DNA of 6,332 bases from Patescibacteria group bacterium (GCA_003518125.1 DOZG01000022.1:1-6332); one strand, 5' to 3'; counted from the first letter of the stretch, positions 1 through 6,272 are shown. Translations and numbers: made by a program. The notes: a model not told the origin generated them from the sequence alone.

Positions 1-669
1 GTTCTTCATAAGGGGGATTTGGAGAGTACAGATATTGAAATTACTAGAGGAGAAATTACTGTTCCTAGTATGAGCTTAGAGTTTAAAGAGGGTGTTGCAT
101 GTATAGATATTGCAAGATTTACGGACTCTTCTTACGTAGCTTGGATAAATGCATGGGATAATATTGTTAGTGAGATTAAAGCAAATGGAACGAAGGAAGT
201 TATTCTAGATTTAAGAGGTAATCCTGGGGGATATTTTGATGCAGCAGTATATGCAGCGGATGATTTCTTGTCAGGTACAGAATTGATTTCATATCAGGAG
301 GACGGGAATGGAAAAAAGCAGTCATTCACATCAACTAATGGAGGTGATCTTACTGATGTAGAGTTAGTTGTTCTTATAGATGCTGGAAGTGCTTCTGCTT
401 CAGAAATTTTAGCTGGAGCATTAAGTCAAAATGATAGGGCCTCTATAGTTGGAGAGAGTACATATGGAAAGGGTACTGCACAAGCGATTGAGGAGTTCAC
501 AGATGGTTCTTCTTTACATGTTACAGTGTTTAAGTGGTTACTACCTGATGGTGTATGGATAAGTAGGGATAATCCGATTGTTCCTGATTTCGAAGTTGAA
601 TTTACAACAGAGGATTTTACTAATGGAGATGATCCTCAGTTTGAAAAAGCTTTAGAGTTATTTAGATAA
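1..669 (+). CDS. ctpA: S41 carboxyl-terminal processing protease, 5'-truncated
   Basis: The reading frame is open from base 1, so this is the C-terminal 222 residues of a longer protein; the TTG at 19 is not its start. The family (CtpA/CtpB/Tsp) cleaves near the C-terminus of extracytoplasmic substrates with a Ser-Lys dyad. Numbering codons from base 1, the visible core has DLRGNPGG at about 70-77, GSASASEILAGAL at 129-141 with the likely nucleophile Ser132, and TYGKGTAQ at 154-161 with the general base Lys157 and Gln161. The Ser-Lys spacing of 25 and Lys-Gln spacing of 4 match CtpB and Tsp. The ITRGEITVPS stretch near the start is the usual link before the catalytic core. The signal or anchor segment and the PDZ domain expected upstream lie outside the window. 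The C-terminus (IVPDFEVEF, then a DPQFEKALELF helix) looks normal and complete. The gene lies 17 nt before htrA and is probably co-transcribed. The exact subfamily is uncertain. Confidence 0.9.
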   Translation, partial: VLHKGDLESTDIEITRGEITVPSMSLEFKEGVACIDIARFTDSSYVAWINAWDNIVSEIKANGTKEVILDLRGNPGGYFDAAVYAADDFLSGTELISYQEDGNGKKQSFTSTNGGDLTDVELVVLIDAGSASASEILAGALSQNDRASIVGESTYGKGTAQAIEEFTDGSSLHVTVFKWLLPDGVWISRDNPIVPDFEVEFTTEDFTNGDDPQFEKALELFR

Positions 670-670
670 T
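641..670 (+). promoter_or_regulatory. possible internal promoter for htrA
   Basis: TTGAAA (641-646) and GATAAT (665-670) each match the sigma-70 consensus at five of six positions and are 18 nt apart. They would start a transcript near 677, about 10 nt before the htrA ATG. The boxes lie inside the last codons and stop of the protease gene, where AT-rich coding sequence gives chance matches often, so this is only a candidate. Confidence 0.25.
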
Positions 671-686
671 TTTTAAATTAAGTAGT

Positions 687-1877
687 ATGGAAAAGAAGAT
701 AAAGGTTAAAAAAGAGAAAATTATAAAAAAGGAGAAAAAAGTTAAGAAACCTTTCCTACTATTTAAGTGTAAAGATCCTAAAAAGGTGGGTATTATTGCA
801 TTTTTATCTTTATTTATTTTTGCTGCAATACTTCTTGGTGGAATATTAACCATTGTATTTATTTACAATCCTTGGCAGAATTCTTCAGATAATGTACAGG
901 TAGGGGAGGAGAGTGATATCCCTGCTGTTTTAACCCAAGAGGAAAATGTCATTATAGAGATAGTTAAAGAGGTTAAAGATTCTGTTGTGAGTATAGCGAT
1001 TAGTCAGCTTTCATTCTCAAATGAAGATGGGTTGATTGATGAGAGTAATAATATTGGTACTGGTTTTGTGGTGGATAGTAATGGAATAATTGTAACTAAT
1101 CAACATGTAGTTTCTAATCTTAATGCTGAGTATAAGGTTATCACAGCAGATGGTAATGAACATAATGTTGTTGAGATTCAGAGGGATGATAGTAATGATA
1201 TTGCAGTATTAAAGATTGATGCAACCGATTTAGTACCACTTGGGTTAGGGGATTCAGATGCTGTGGTTGTTGGTCAAACAGTTATTGCAATTGGTACACC
1301 ACTTGGTGAGTATGTAGGGAGTGTAACAACAGGCATTGTAAGTGGCTTAGATAGAGATGTAACTGCTTCTAGTAGTTGGTTTGGTAGCAGTGCTAAGACA
1401 TATGAAGATGTTATACAAACAGATGCTGCAGTAAACCCAGGTAATTCTGGTGGCCCATTACTAAATACCTCTGGAGAAGTAATTGGTATTAATTTTGCTA
1501 CAACTACTAGTGCTGATAATATAGCTTTTGCACTACCTATAAATATTGTGAAAAGTAGGGTAGAAGAGTACAGAACTTATGGTAAGTTTATAAAACCATA
1601 TCTTGGGGTTTCTTATCAGATGATTTCTGAGTATCAGGCAGTCTACTATAGTGATGTAGTAGCTGGAGCTTTGATTGTTAGAATAGATCCTTATGGTCCA
1701 GCACAAACTGCGGGAATTATAAGGGGAGATATTATTATTGAATTTAATGGAGAGAAAGTTGAGGATTCATTGAGTACAATTATTTCAGGGTGTGATGTAG
1801 GAGAAGAGGTTGAGATTAAACTCTGGAATGATGGGGTAGAGAGAAGAGTAGAGGCAATACTGGAAGAGGTTGAGTAA
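687..1877 (+). CDS. htrA: HtrA/Deg-type membrane-anchored serine protease with one PDZ domain
   Basis: This 396-residue protein has the standard HtrA layout. Residues 1-33 are a cytoplasmic tail with 16 lysines. One hydrophobic anchor follows at about 34-60, then a linker, a trypsin-like domain at about 88-292 and a single PDZ domain at about 302-394. The catalytic triad is visible: His140 in TNQHVV, Asp171 in NDIAVLKI and Ser254 in NPGNSGGPLL. By family knowledge it degrades or refolds misfolded proteins outside the membrane, with the PDZ domain binding exposed C-termini. The topology (N-terminus in, protease out) is inferred from the Lys-rich tail before the anchor. The ATG at 687 is the only Met before the anchor. 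No Shine-Dalgarno sequence precedes it (upstream bases AAATTAAGTAGT). The gene follows the S41 protease at 17 nt and ends directly against the convergent prmC stop. No key residue is missing. Which of the htrA, degP or degQ names fits best cannot be decided. Confidence 0.93.
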   Translation: MEKKIKVKKEKIIKKEKKVKKPFLLFKCKDPKKVGIIAFLSLFIFAAILLGGILTIVFIYNPWQNSSDNVQVGEESDIPAVLTQEENVIIEIVKEVKDSVVSIAISQLSFSNEDGLIDESNNIGTGFVVDSNGIIVTNQHVVSNLNAEYKVITADGNEHNVVEIQRDDSNDIAVLKIDATDLVPLGLGDSDAVVVGQTVIAIGTPLGEYVGSVTTGIVSGLDRDVTASSSWFGSSAKTYEDVIQTDAAVNPGNSGGPLLNTSGEVIGINFATTTSADNIAFALPINIVKSRVEEYRTYGKFIKPYLGVSYQMISEYQAVYYSDVVAGALIVRIDPYGPAQTAGIIRGDIIIEFNGEKVEDSLSTIISGCDVGEEVEIKLWNDGVERRVEAILEEVE

Positions 1878-1887
1878 TTAACCTCTT
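1864..1887. terminator. hairpin covering both convergent stop codons; possible bidirectional terminator
   Basis: AAGAGGTT (1864-1871) is a perfect inverted repeat of AACCTCTT (1880-1887). Adding one G-T and one A-T pair inside gives a 10-bp stem with a 4-nt loop, GTAA. The structure spans the TAA of htrA (1875-1877) and the TAA of prmC (1878-1880, - strand). Being symmetric, it would form in transcripts from either side. No U-run follows on either strand, so it is not a canonical intrinsic terminator. It may instead act as a 3'-end stabiliser or be a coincidence of the two coding ends. Confidence 0.4.
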
Positions 1888-2690
1888 ACAATTATAAATC
1901 TATCTTTCTTGTAAGTATCTTTTAGAACAACTGTTTTGTATTTCTTGAAGATATTTTGAGTGTTTTTAAGAATACTTGGTTCAGTTTCTAGTATAAGGGT
2001 AAAGTTTTTATATTTACTTTCTTCAATTTGTTTAAATAATTCTTTGTAGTATTTATTACCATCTTTTCCACCATCTAATGCAAGTTTAGGTTCAAAACTT
2101 TTTACATCCTTATTTAACTTTTTGTATTGTTCTGTAGGTATATATGGGAGATTAGCGAGTACTAGTACAGACTTTTTATTCAAATCTATATTTTTAATTA
2201 AATTACTTTTTATTAGATTAATCTTTTTTCCTAATTTATATTTTTTAATATTGTCTTTCGCTATATTTAAAGCCTTCTGACTAATATCAGTAGCAAGGAA
2301 ATCTGTTTTCTTAGTATTCCCGGAGAATATAGATGGTAGTTGTAAGCTTTTTAACAGACTTATTATAATACAGCCACTTCCTGTTCCAACATCTATAACC
2401 ATATCAAAAACTTTTTCTTTGTATTCTTGTATAGCCGTACTTACTAATTGTTCGGTCTCTATCCGTGGTATTAACACACCTCTATTTACCTTAAAGGATA
2501 ATGTATAGAATTCAGTTTGGCCTTGTATATACTCCCATGGCTTTCTGGTTTTGATTTGTCTTAGAATTTTTTCAAGTTTTTTCTCATCTTCAGCATATAT
2601 GGCTATTTCCTTTGATACTCTTTGGTAATCAGGATAGTTAAGATTTCTAAGGGTTTTTTGTATTCTAAAAAGTTGAGAGAGATTATACAT
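1878..2690 (-). CDS. prmC: peptide chain release factor N5-glutamine methyltransferase (PrmC/HemK)
   Basis: This 270-residue protein is close to the family's usual length. PrmC transfers a methyl group from S-adenosylmethionine to the glutamine of the GGQ motif of RF1 and RF2 in the cytoplasm. Visible motifs, in order, are PWEYIQGQTEF at 51-61 and LIPRIETEQLV at 73-83 (family form LIPRPETE). Next come the SAM-binding GTGSGCI at 102-108, the acidic end of the next strand at Asp135, NLPYIP at 180-185, EPKLALDGGKDG at 200-211, and a C-terminal KDTYKKDRFIIV. The substrate-binding NPPY signature is NLPY here, and the usual RPETE is RIETE, so two prolines are lost. The N-terminal helical domain (about 1-70) is present. 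The gene overlaps the end of prfA by 8 nt, so translation is probably coupled, and it is paired with its own substrate gene. The assignment is strong; the effect of NLPY on activity is unknown. Confidence 0.93.
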   Translation of the reverse strand: MYNLSQLFRIQKTLRNLNYPDYQRVSKEIAIYAEDEKKLEKILRQIKTRKPWEYIQGQTEFYTLSFKVNRGVLIPRIETEQLVSTAIQEYKEKVFDMVIDVGTGSGCIIISLLKSLQLPSIFSGNTKKTDFLATDISQKALNIAKDNIKKYKLGKKINLIKSNLIKNIDLNKKSVLVLANLPYIPTEQYKKLNKDVKSFEPKLALDGGKDGNKYYKELFKQIEESKYKNFTLILETEPSILKNTQNIFKKYKTVVLKDTYKKDRFIIVRG

Positions 2691-3771
2691 TCTTTATTTT
2701 CTCCAAGATCTTTAGTTGAATTCCATTTCTAACTTCATCTAGTATTTGTTGTATATCTCCGTCTAATATTTTATCAAGATTATGCCAGGACTTTTTTATC
2801 CTGTGGTCTGTAACTCTATTCTGTGGGTAGTTATATGTTCTGATTTTTTCTGCTCTCATAGCTGTACCAATTTGTGAGGATCTCATATCAGATCTCTTTT
2901 TGGCTTCTTCAGACCTCTTTTTCTCATAGAGTCTAGCTCTGAGTAGTTGCATAGCTTTTTCTTTATTCTGTGCTTGATGTTTGGTTTCTTGGCAACTTAC
3001 AACAATACCTGTTGGTAGGTGAGTAATACGGACTGCGGAATCTGTACGGTTAACACATTGCCCACCGGCTCCAGAGGCTCTCATTACCTCTATATTAATA
3101 TCTTCTGATTTAATCTTAATATCGATATCTTTTGCTTCTGGTAATATAGCTACAGAGGCTGTAGAGGTATGTATTCTACCAGAGGATTCAGTTACAGGGA
3201 TCCTTTGTACTCTGTGTACACCACTTTCATATTTAAGAGCTTTGTAAACTCCTTTCCCACTAATTTGTGAAATTATTTCTTTATAACCACCTGCTTGTGT
3301 TACATTCTCATGGATGGTAGATACTGTCCAGTTCTTGTTTGTTGAATATATCTTGTACATTCTAAATAGATTTACAGCAAAAAGTGCAGCTTCATCTCCA
3401 CCAGCTCCTGCCCTAATTTCCAGTATTACCGATTTATCATCATCTTTATCTACGAATTCTTTTTTTATCTGAATTTCCACGATCTCCTTATCTAACCTTT
3501 CAATTACTTCTTGGTTTTTATTCAACTCTGTTTTTGCAAGTTCAGACATTTCTTGGTCTTGTATTAAATCATTGGCTTGTTTCCAATTAGAGATGGCTTT
3601 TTGTATTTGAGTGACCTTAGTTGCAAAGGTAGAGTAGTATGAGAGTTGTGTATTTAACTTTGATATATCTTCTCTAGTAGTATGGGCATGGGCTATCTTT
3701 TTTTCTAAGGATTTCTGTTTGTCAAATGCGGTATTTTTTTTGTATTTTTCTTCGAAAACTCGAATATCCAT
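2683..3771 (-). CDS. prfA: peptide chain release factor 1
   Basis: RF1 recognises UAA and UAG stop codons in the ribosomal A site and triggers peptide release. The 362-residue length is typical. An N-terminal helical domain (about 1-105) is followed by EIRAGAGGDEAALFA (118-132). The stop-codon-reading tripeptide is PVT at 192-194 within RIPVTESSGRIHTS. This PxT form marks RF1; RF2 would carry SPF. The catalytic motif is GAGGQCVN, with GGQ at 236-238. KIRTYNYPQNRVTDHR at 309-324 is also family-typical. Two departures stand out: Cys follows GGQ where His is usual (GGQHVN), and GTAMRAEK replaces the usual GSGDRSEK at about 302-309. The ATG at 3771 gives the normal N-terminus. It has no Shine-Dalgarno sequence; the preceding bases on the coding strand are CATCCAAAC. 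The gene lies 39 nt after rpmE and overlaps prmC, forming an operon driven from the rpmE promoter. Confidence 0.97.
   Translation of the reverse strand: MDIRVFEEKYKKNTAFDKQKSLEKKIAHAHTTREDISKLNTQLSYYSTFATKVTQIQKAISNWKQANDLIQDQEMSELAKTELNKNQEVIERLDKEIVEIQIKKEFVDKDDDKSVILEIRAGAGGDEAALFAVNLFRMYKIYSTNKNWTVSTIHENVTQAGGYKEIISQISGKGVYKALKYESGVHRVQRIPVTESSGRIHTSTASVAILPEAKDIDIKIKSEDINIEVMRASGAGGQCVNRTDSAVRITHLPTGIVVSCQETKHQAQNKEKAMQLLRARLYEKKRSEEAKKRSDMRSSQIGTAMRAEKIRTYNYPQNRVTDHRIKKSWHNLDKILDGDIQQILDEVRNGIQLKILEKIKNV
2701..2704 (-). promoter_or_regulatory. ribosome binding site GGAG for prmC, inside prfA
   Basis: On the - strand GGAG lies 10 nt before the prmC ATG, within the last codons of prfA. 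It is the only clear Shine-Dalgarno-like match among the starts in this window. The spacing is slightly long. Together with the 8-nt overlap ATGTATAA it supports translational coupling of prmC to prfA. Confidence 0.55.
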
Positions 3772-3810
3772 GTTTGGATGATATCATTTTAAAATTTGTT
3801 TGTGAAATCT

Positions 3811-4143
3811 TTACTTAGAGATATTAGCATTAGCTAACATATCTTTGAGTGTTAATGTTGAAGAGGGTTGTGTAATATTTTGCTTTTTGGACTTTCTAGC
3901 CTCCATTTTAGCTTTTTTGGATCTAAATGACATAACTTTCGCTTTTTTAACTTTTGCTTCATATTTCTTAACAAGATTATCAGTATCAACGATCTTTTGT
4001 TCACCAGTGTAAAAAGGGTGACATTTTGAGCATAGCTCAACGGTAATTGTATCTGTGTCTAGTGTAGAACCTGTTTCAAATGTATTTCCACAGGAACATA
4101 CTACTTTTACTGTATTATATTTTGGATGAATGCTTTTTTTCAT
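3811..4143 (-). CDS. rpmE: 50S ribosomal protein L31 (bL31) with C-terminal Lys-rich extension
   Basis: bL31 sits on the large subunit and helps bridge it to the small subunit. The N-terminus MKKSIHPKY is the family signature and fixes the start. Four cysteines form the zinc-binding version of the protein: Cys16 and Cys18 in CSCGN, and Cys38 and Cys41 in [10 protein letters not shown], so this is the zinc-containing form. The core ends at about residue 72. The protein runs to 110 residues where about 66-75 is usual, with a tail rich in Lys and Arg (about 61-88) followed by a Ser/Thr stretch and a terminal [12 protein letters not shown] segment. The ATG lies only 9 nt after a TATAAT box, so the transcript should be nearly leaderless. 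It is the first gene of the rpmE-prfA-prmC operon. Identity is very secure; the role of the tail is unknown. Confidence 0.97.
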   Translation of the reverse strand: MKKSIHPKYNTVKVVCSCGNTFETGSTLDTDTITVELCSKCHPFYTGEQKIVDTDNLVKKYEAKVKKAKVMSFRSKKAKMEARKSKKQNITQPSSTLTLKDMLANANISK

Positions 4144-4152
4144 AACGGGTGG

Positions 4153-4181
4153 ATTATAGCAGAAGGTAAAGGATGTGTCTA
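4153..4181 (-). promoter_or_regulatory. strong sigma-70-type promoter for the rpmE-prfA-prmC operon
   Basis: Read on the - strand, TAGACA (4176-4181, five of six to TTGACA) and TATAAT (4153-4158, perfect) are separated by exactly 17 nt. The -10 box is preceded by TGC, giving an extended -10. Only 9 nt (CCACCCGTT) lie between the box and the rpmE ATG, so the expected start site, 6-10 nt after the box, falls at or within about 3 nt of the ATG. This is the best promoter match in the window. Confidence 0.85.
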
Positions 4182-4213
4182 GAAAACTTTCCTGTTAGAA
4201 ATCTTGTCCATAT

Positions 4214-4240
4214 TTGCCCTATTTCCTAAAAAATTATAAA
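4214..4240 (+). promoter_or_regulatory. weak candidate promoter for the beta-lactamase-fold gene and dnaB
   Basis: TTGCCC (4214-4219, four of six) and TATAAA (4235-4240, five of six) are 15 nt apart, which is short. They would give a leader of about 25-30 nt before the ATG at 4274. A two-codon reading frame, ATG TAC TAA (4244-4252), would lie in that leader. The DNA here is AT-rich, so the match is weak evidence. Some promoter is expected because the gene is divergent from rpmE. Confidence 0.25.
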
Positions 4241-4273
4241 ATCATGTACTAATATTCTAACTGAAATTCCAAT

Positions 4274-4921
4274 ATGAAGATTAAGAAACAGAACTGGACA
4301 AGCTTTTTGATAACGGGGAGTAGTGTGTCTTTGTTAACAGATCCACAAGAATTAAAGAAGTCTGGATTAAGTTTTGCTAAGGTTAAAGCTGATGTAGTCC
4401 TCTTCTCTGACCCCAATCTTATCCTCAAAGAGAGGATTCTTAAGAAAGAAGGGTTAGAGAAAAAGGTTGTACCAGATAAAAGGAAGAGAATAATGGAGAT
4501 AAATAGTGCTGGAGAATTCGAGATAGGTGGATTGATGATAAGGAGAGATCTTAAATCCAATATATATATTATAGATGAACAAAACCTACGTGTGGTTTAC
4601 TTGGGAATGATTAATAATAATTTTGATGTAGATCTTACTAAGGATTTGGGTGATGTAGATGTGTTAATAGTTCCAATTGGAAATGGTGATCAATTTATAG
4701 ATTACGATAAATTGGAGAAAATCATTTCTAATATAGATCCACAAATATTAATACCGTGTGGGTATAAGGAGAAAGGTCTTAAAATAGGGAAGGGGATGAA
4801 AACAAAAGAAGACTTTATTAAGTATTTCGGTTTTCCTAACGTTTCTGAAGAGAATTATCTTACTGTTAAACCGAAGAAAAGTGAACGAGAGGGAGCCCCT
4901 ATGGAGGTTATTGTGCTTTAA
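4274..4921 (+). CDS. UlaG-like metallo-beta-lactamase-fold protein lacking metal ligands
   Basis: The 215-residue protein follows the pattern of small UlaG-like beta-lactamase-fold hydrolases (COG2220 type). The N-terminal FLITGSSVSLLTDP at 11-24 fits the first strands. KADVVLFSD at 38-46 is where the family reads ADIV-SH before HxHxDH. GEFEIGG at 80-86 fits the GEYEI-G block. SNIYIIDEQNLRVVYLG at 95-111 matches the strand leading to HLGD. DVDVLIVPIGNG at 127-138 fits DVLLVPVGG, and DPQILIPCGY at 155-164 fits PKIVIPMHY. The fold therefore looks intact, but the HxHxDH motif reads SDPNLIL, the Asp of HLGD is Met, and the His of PMHY is Gly (PCGY). No metal centre seems possible, so it is probably a non-catalytic relative with an unknown structural or regulatory role. 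The ATG at 4274 has no Shine-Dalgarno sequence. The stop is 15 nt before dnaB, suggesting co-transcription. I am fairly sure of the family, not of any function. Confidence 0.7.
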   Translation: MKIKKQNWTSFLITGSSVSLLTDPQELKKSGLSFAKVKADVVLFSDPNLILKERILKKEGLEKKVVPDKRKRIMEINSAGEFEIGGLMIRRDLKSNIYIIDEQNLRVVYLGMINNNFDVDLTKDLGDVDVLIVPIGNGDQFIDYDKLEKIISNIDPQILIPCGYKEKGLKIGKGMKTKEDFIKYFGFPNVSEENYLTVKPKKSEREGAPMEVIVL

Positions 4922-4936
4922 AGGTAAAATACAGAT

Positions 4937-6256
4937 ATGGAGAAAATACCACCACAAAATGTAGATGCCGAAAGATCCGTATTAGGATCTATACTTTTAG
5001 ATAAAGATGCCCTTATAAATGTATCTGGTTGGTTAAGGCCCTCTCACTTTTACGATGAGAGACACTCTTTGATATATGAGAATATCCTTTATCTTTTTGA
5101 GAATAATTTACCAATAGATGTTGTTACAATATCAGACCAGTTGAAGAAAAAGAAGAAGCTTAAGAAGATTGGAGGAAGAGCATATCTTGCAGAATTAACA
5201 AGTAGTGTGCCAACGGCTGCTCATGCAGAAGAGTATGCAAATATTGTAAAGGAGAGTGCTACCAGGAGGGGGCTTATATCTTCGGCTACACAGATAATAC
5301 AGATGTCGTATGATGAGCAACAGGTCTTGCATGAAGTTGTAGATCGATCAGAAAGATTACTCTATGATATTGCGCAAGAGGGAGTGAGGGCAAGTTTTGT
5401 ACATATTAAAGATTTACTTAAGGATGCATACGAAAGGGCTGCTAGTGCACAAAACTCAGATGAGTTAAGAGGTGTATCTACAGGATTTAAAGAATTAGAC
5501 TCATTACTTGGTGGTTTTCAGAAGTCAGATCTTATAATTGTTGCTGCTAGACCTTCTGTTGGTAAAACTGCTTTAGCATTGGATATGATGAGACATGCTG
5601 CAATACACGAGAAGAAAAATATAGCATTCTTTTCATTAGAAATGTCTCAGGTACAAATTATGGATAGGTTACTGGGTATGCAATCAGGAGTTCCGTTTTG
5701 GAAAATTAGAACTAATCAAGTATCAGATGATGAGGTACTTAAGCTTTCTAACAGTATGGGATTGATGGCAGATGCGAATATATTTATTGATGATCAGGCA
5801 GGACAGCATATTAATCAGGTACGTACAAAAGCTAGACGACTTGCAATGGAACGGGGTGTAGATATTATATTCCTAGATTACTTACAGCTTATGCATGGTA
5901 ACAGTAAGGAAAGCAGAACTATCGAGGTGGCTGAGGTATCCCAAGGGTTAAAGAACTTAGCTAAAGAATTAAATATTCCAGTAGTTGCACTCTCTCAGTT
6001 ATCTCGTGCTATAGAGCAGAGGCAGAGTAGGAGACCACAGTTGTCAGATCTTAGAGAGTCAGGTTCTATTGAACAGGATGCAGATGTAGTAATGTTTATC
6101 GATAGGGAAGAGATTTGGAATCCAGATACTGAAAGAAAGGGTCTTGGTCAATTGGTAGTAGCAAAGCATAGGAATGGTCCTACTGGTGTAGTAGAGCTTG
6201 CATTTTTGAAAGAAATTGCAAGTTTTAGAAACCTATATAGAAAAAAGGGTGGGTAG
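4937..6256 (+). CDS. dnaB: replicative DNA helicase DnaB
   Basis: DnaB is the hexameric 5'-3' helicase that unwinds DNA at the replication fork and recruits primase. The 439-residue protein is complete. The N-terminal domain begins with the signature PPQNVDAERSVLGSILLD (5-22) and runs to about 105. A linker region leads to the RecA-like ATPase domain at about 178-436. Visible there are Walker A ARPSVGKT (204-211, Lys210 and Thr211), FFSLEMS with the catalytic Glu235, Walker B DIIFLDYLQLM (309-319, Asp314), and SQLSRAIEQR (353-362). DLRESGSIEQDADVV follows at 371-385, and KHRNGPTG at 410-417 holds the likely arginine finger Arg412. No intein interrupts it. The start fits the family N-terminus; only a weak AAGG lies 12 nt upstream. 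It ends with TAG, the only TAG stop among these genes. It probably shares a transcript with the preceding beta-lactamase-fold gene. No terminator hairpin is visible after it. Confidence 0.97.
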   Translation: MEKIPPQNVDAERSVLGSILLDKDALINVSGWLRPSHFYDERHSLIYENILYLFENNLPIDVVTISDQLKKKKKLKKIGGRAYLAELTSSVPTAAHAEEYANIVKESATRRGLISSATQIIQMSYDEQQVLHEVVDRSERLLYDIAQEGVRASFVHIKDLLKDAYERAASAQNSDELRGVSTGFKELDSLLGGFQKSDLIIVAARPSVGKTALALDMMRHAAIHEKKNIAFFSLEMSQVQIMDRLLGMQSGVPFWKIRTNQVSDDEVLKLSNSMGLMADANIFIDDQAGQHINQVRTKARRLAMERGVDIIFLDYLQLMHGNSKESRTIEVAEVSQGLKNLAKELNIPVVALSQLSRAIEQRQSRRPQLSDLRESGSIEQDADVVMFIDREEIWNPDTERKGLGQLVVAKHRNGPTGVVELAFLKEIASFRNLYRKKGG

Positions 6257-6272
6257 TTTTAATTTAGTAATA

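Noticed and set aside
662..853. 63-codon open frame on the - strand opposite the start of htrA
   Set aside because: It lies opposite the Lys-rich tail and membrane anchor of htrA. Its hydrophobic, Phe-rich translation is what the complement of A-rich codons gives. It is a shadow.
3778..3787. 10-bp palindrome ATGATATCAT between rpmE and prfA
   Set aside because: It is short, AT-rich and likely by chance. It is too weak for a terminator, and no second copy was seen that would suggest an operator.
3852..4040. 62-codon - strand frame inside rpmE
   Set aside because: It is an alternative frame of the well-identified L31 gene and shows no family features.
4179..4210. Imperfect 16-nt direct repeat (TAGAAA-CTT-C) overlapping the rpmE -35 box
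   Set aside because: Only about 10 of 16 positions agree in an AT-rich region, which is not enough to propose an operator.
4249..4560. 103-codon - strand frame opposite the beta-lactamase-fold gene
   Set aside because: It is antisense to a gene with clear family motifs, and its low-complexity Leu/Ser/Ile composition fits a shadow frame.
4925..4930. TAAAAT just before the dnaB ATG as a leaderless dnaB promoter
   Set aside because: No -35 match stands at a usable distance, and the box is only 6 nt from the ATG. Co-transcription from upstream is simpler.
4748..4957. 69-codon - strand frame across the junction before dnaB
   Set aside because: It runs antisense over two supported genes and has no recognisable features.
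6257..6272. Terminator after dnaB
   Set aside because: A TTTT run follows the stop, but no stem precedes it, so no intrinsic terminator is supported.
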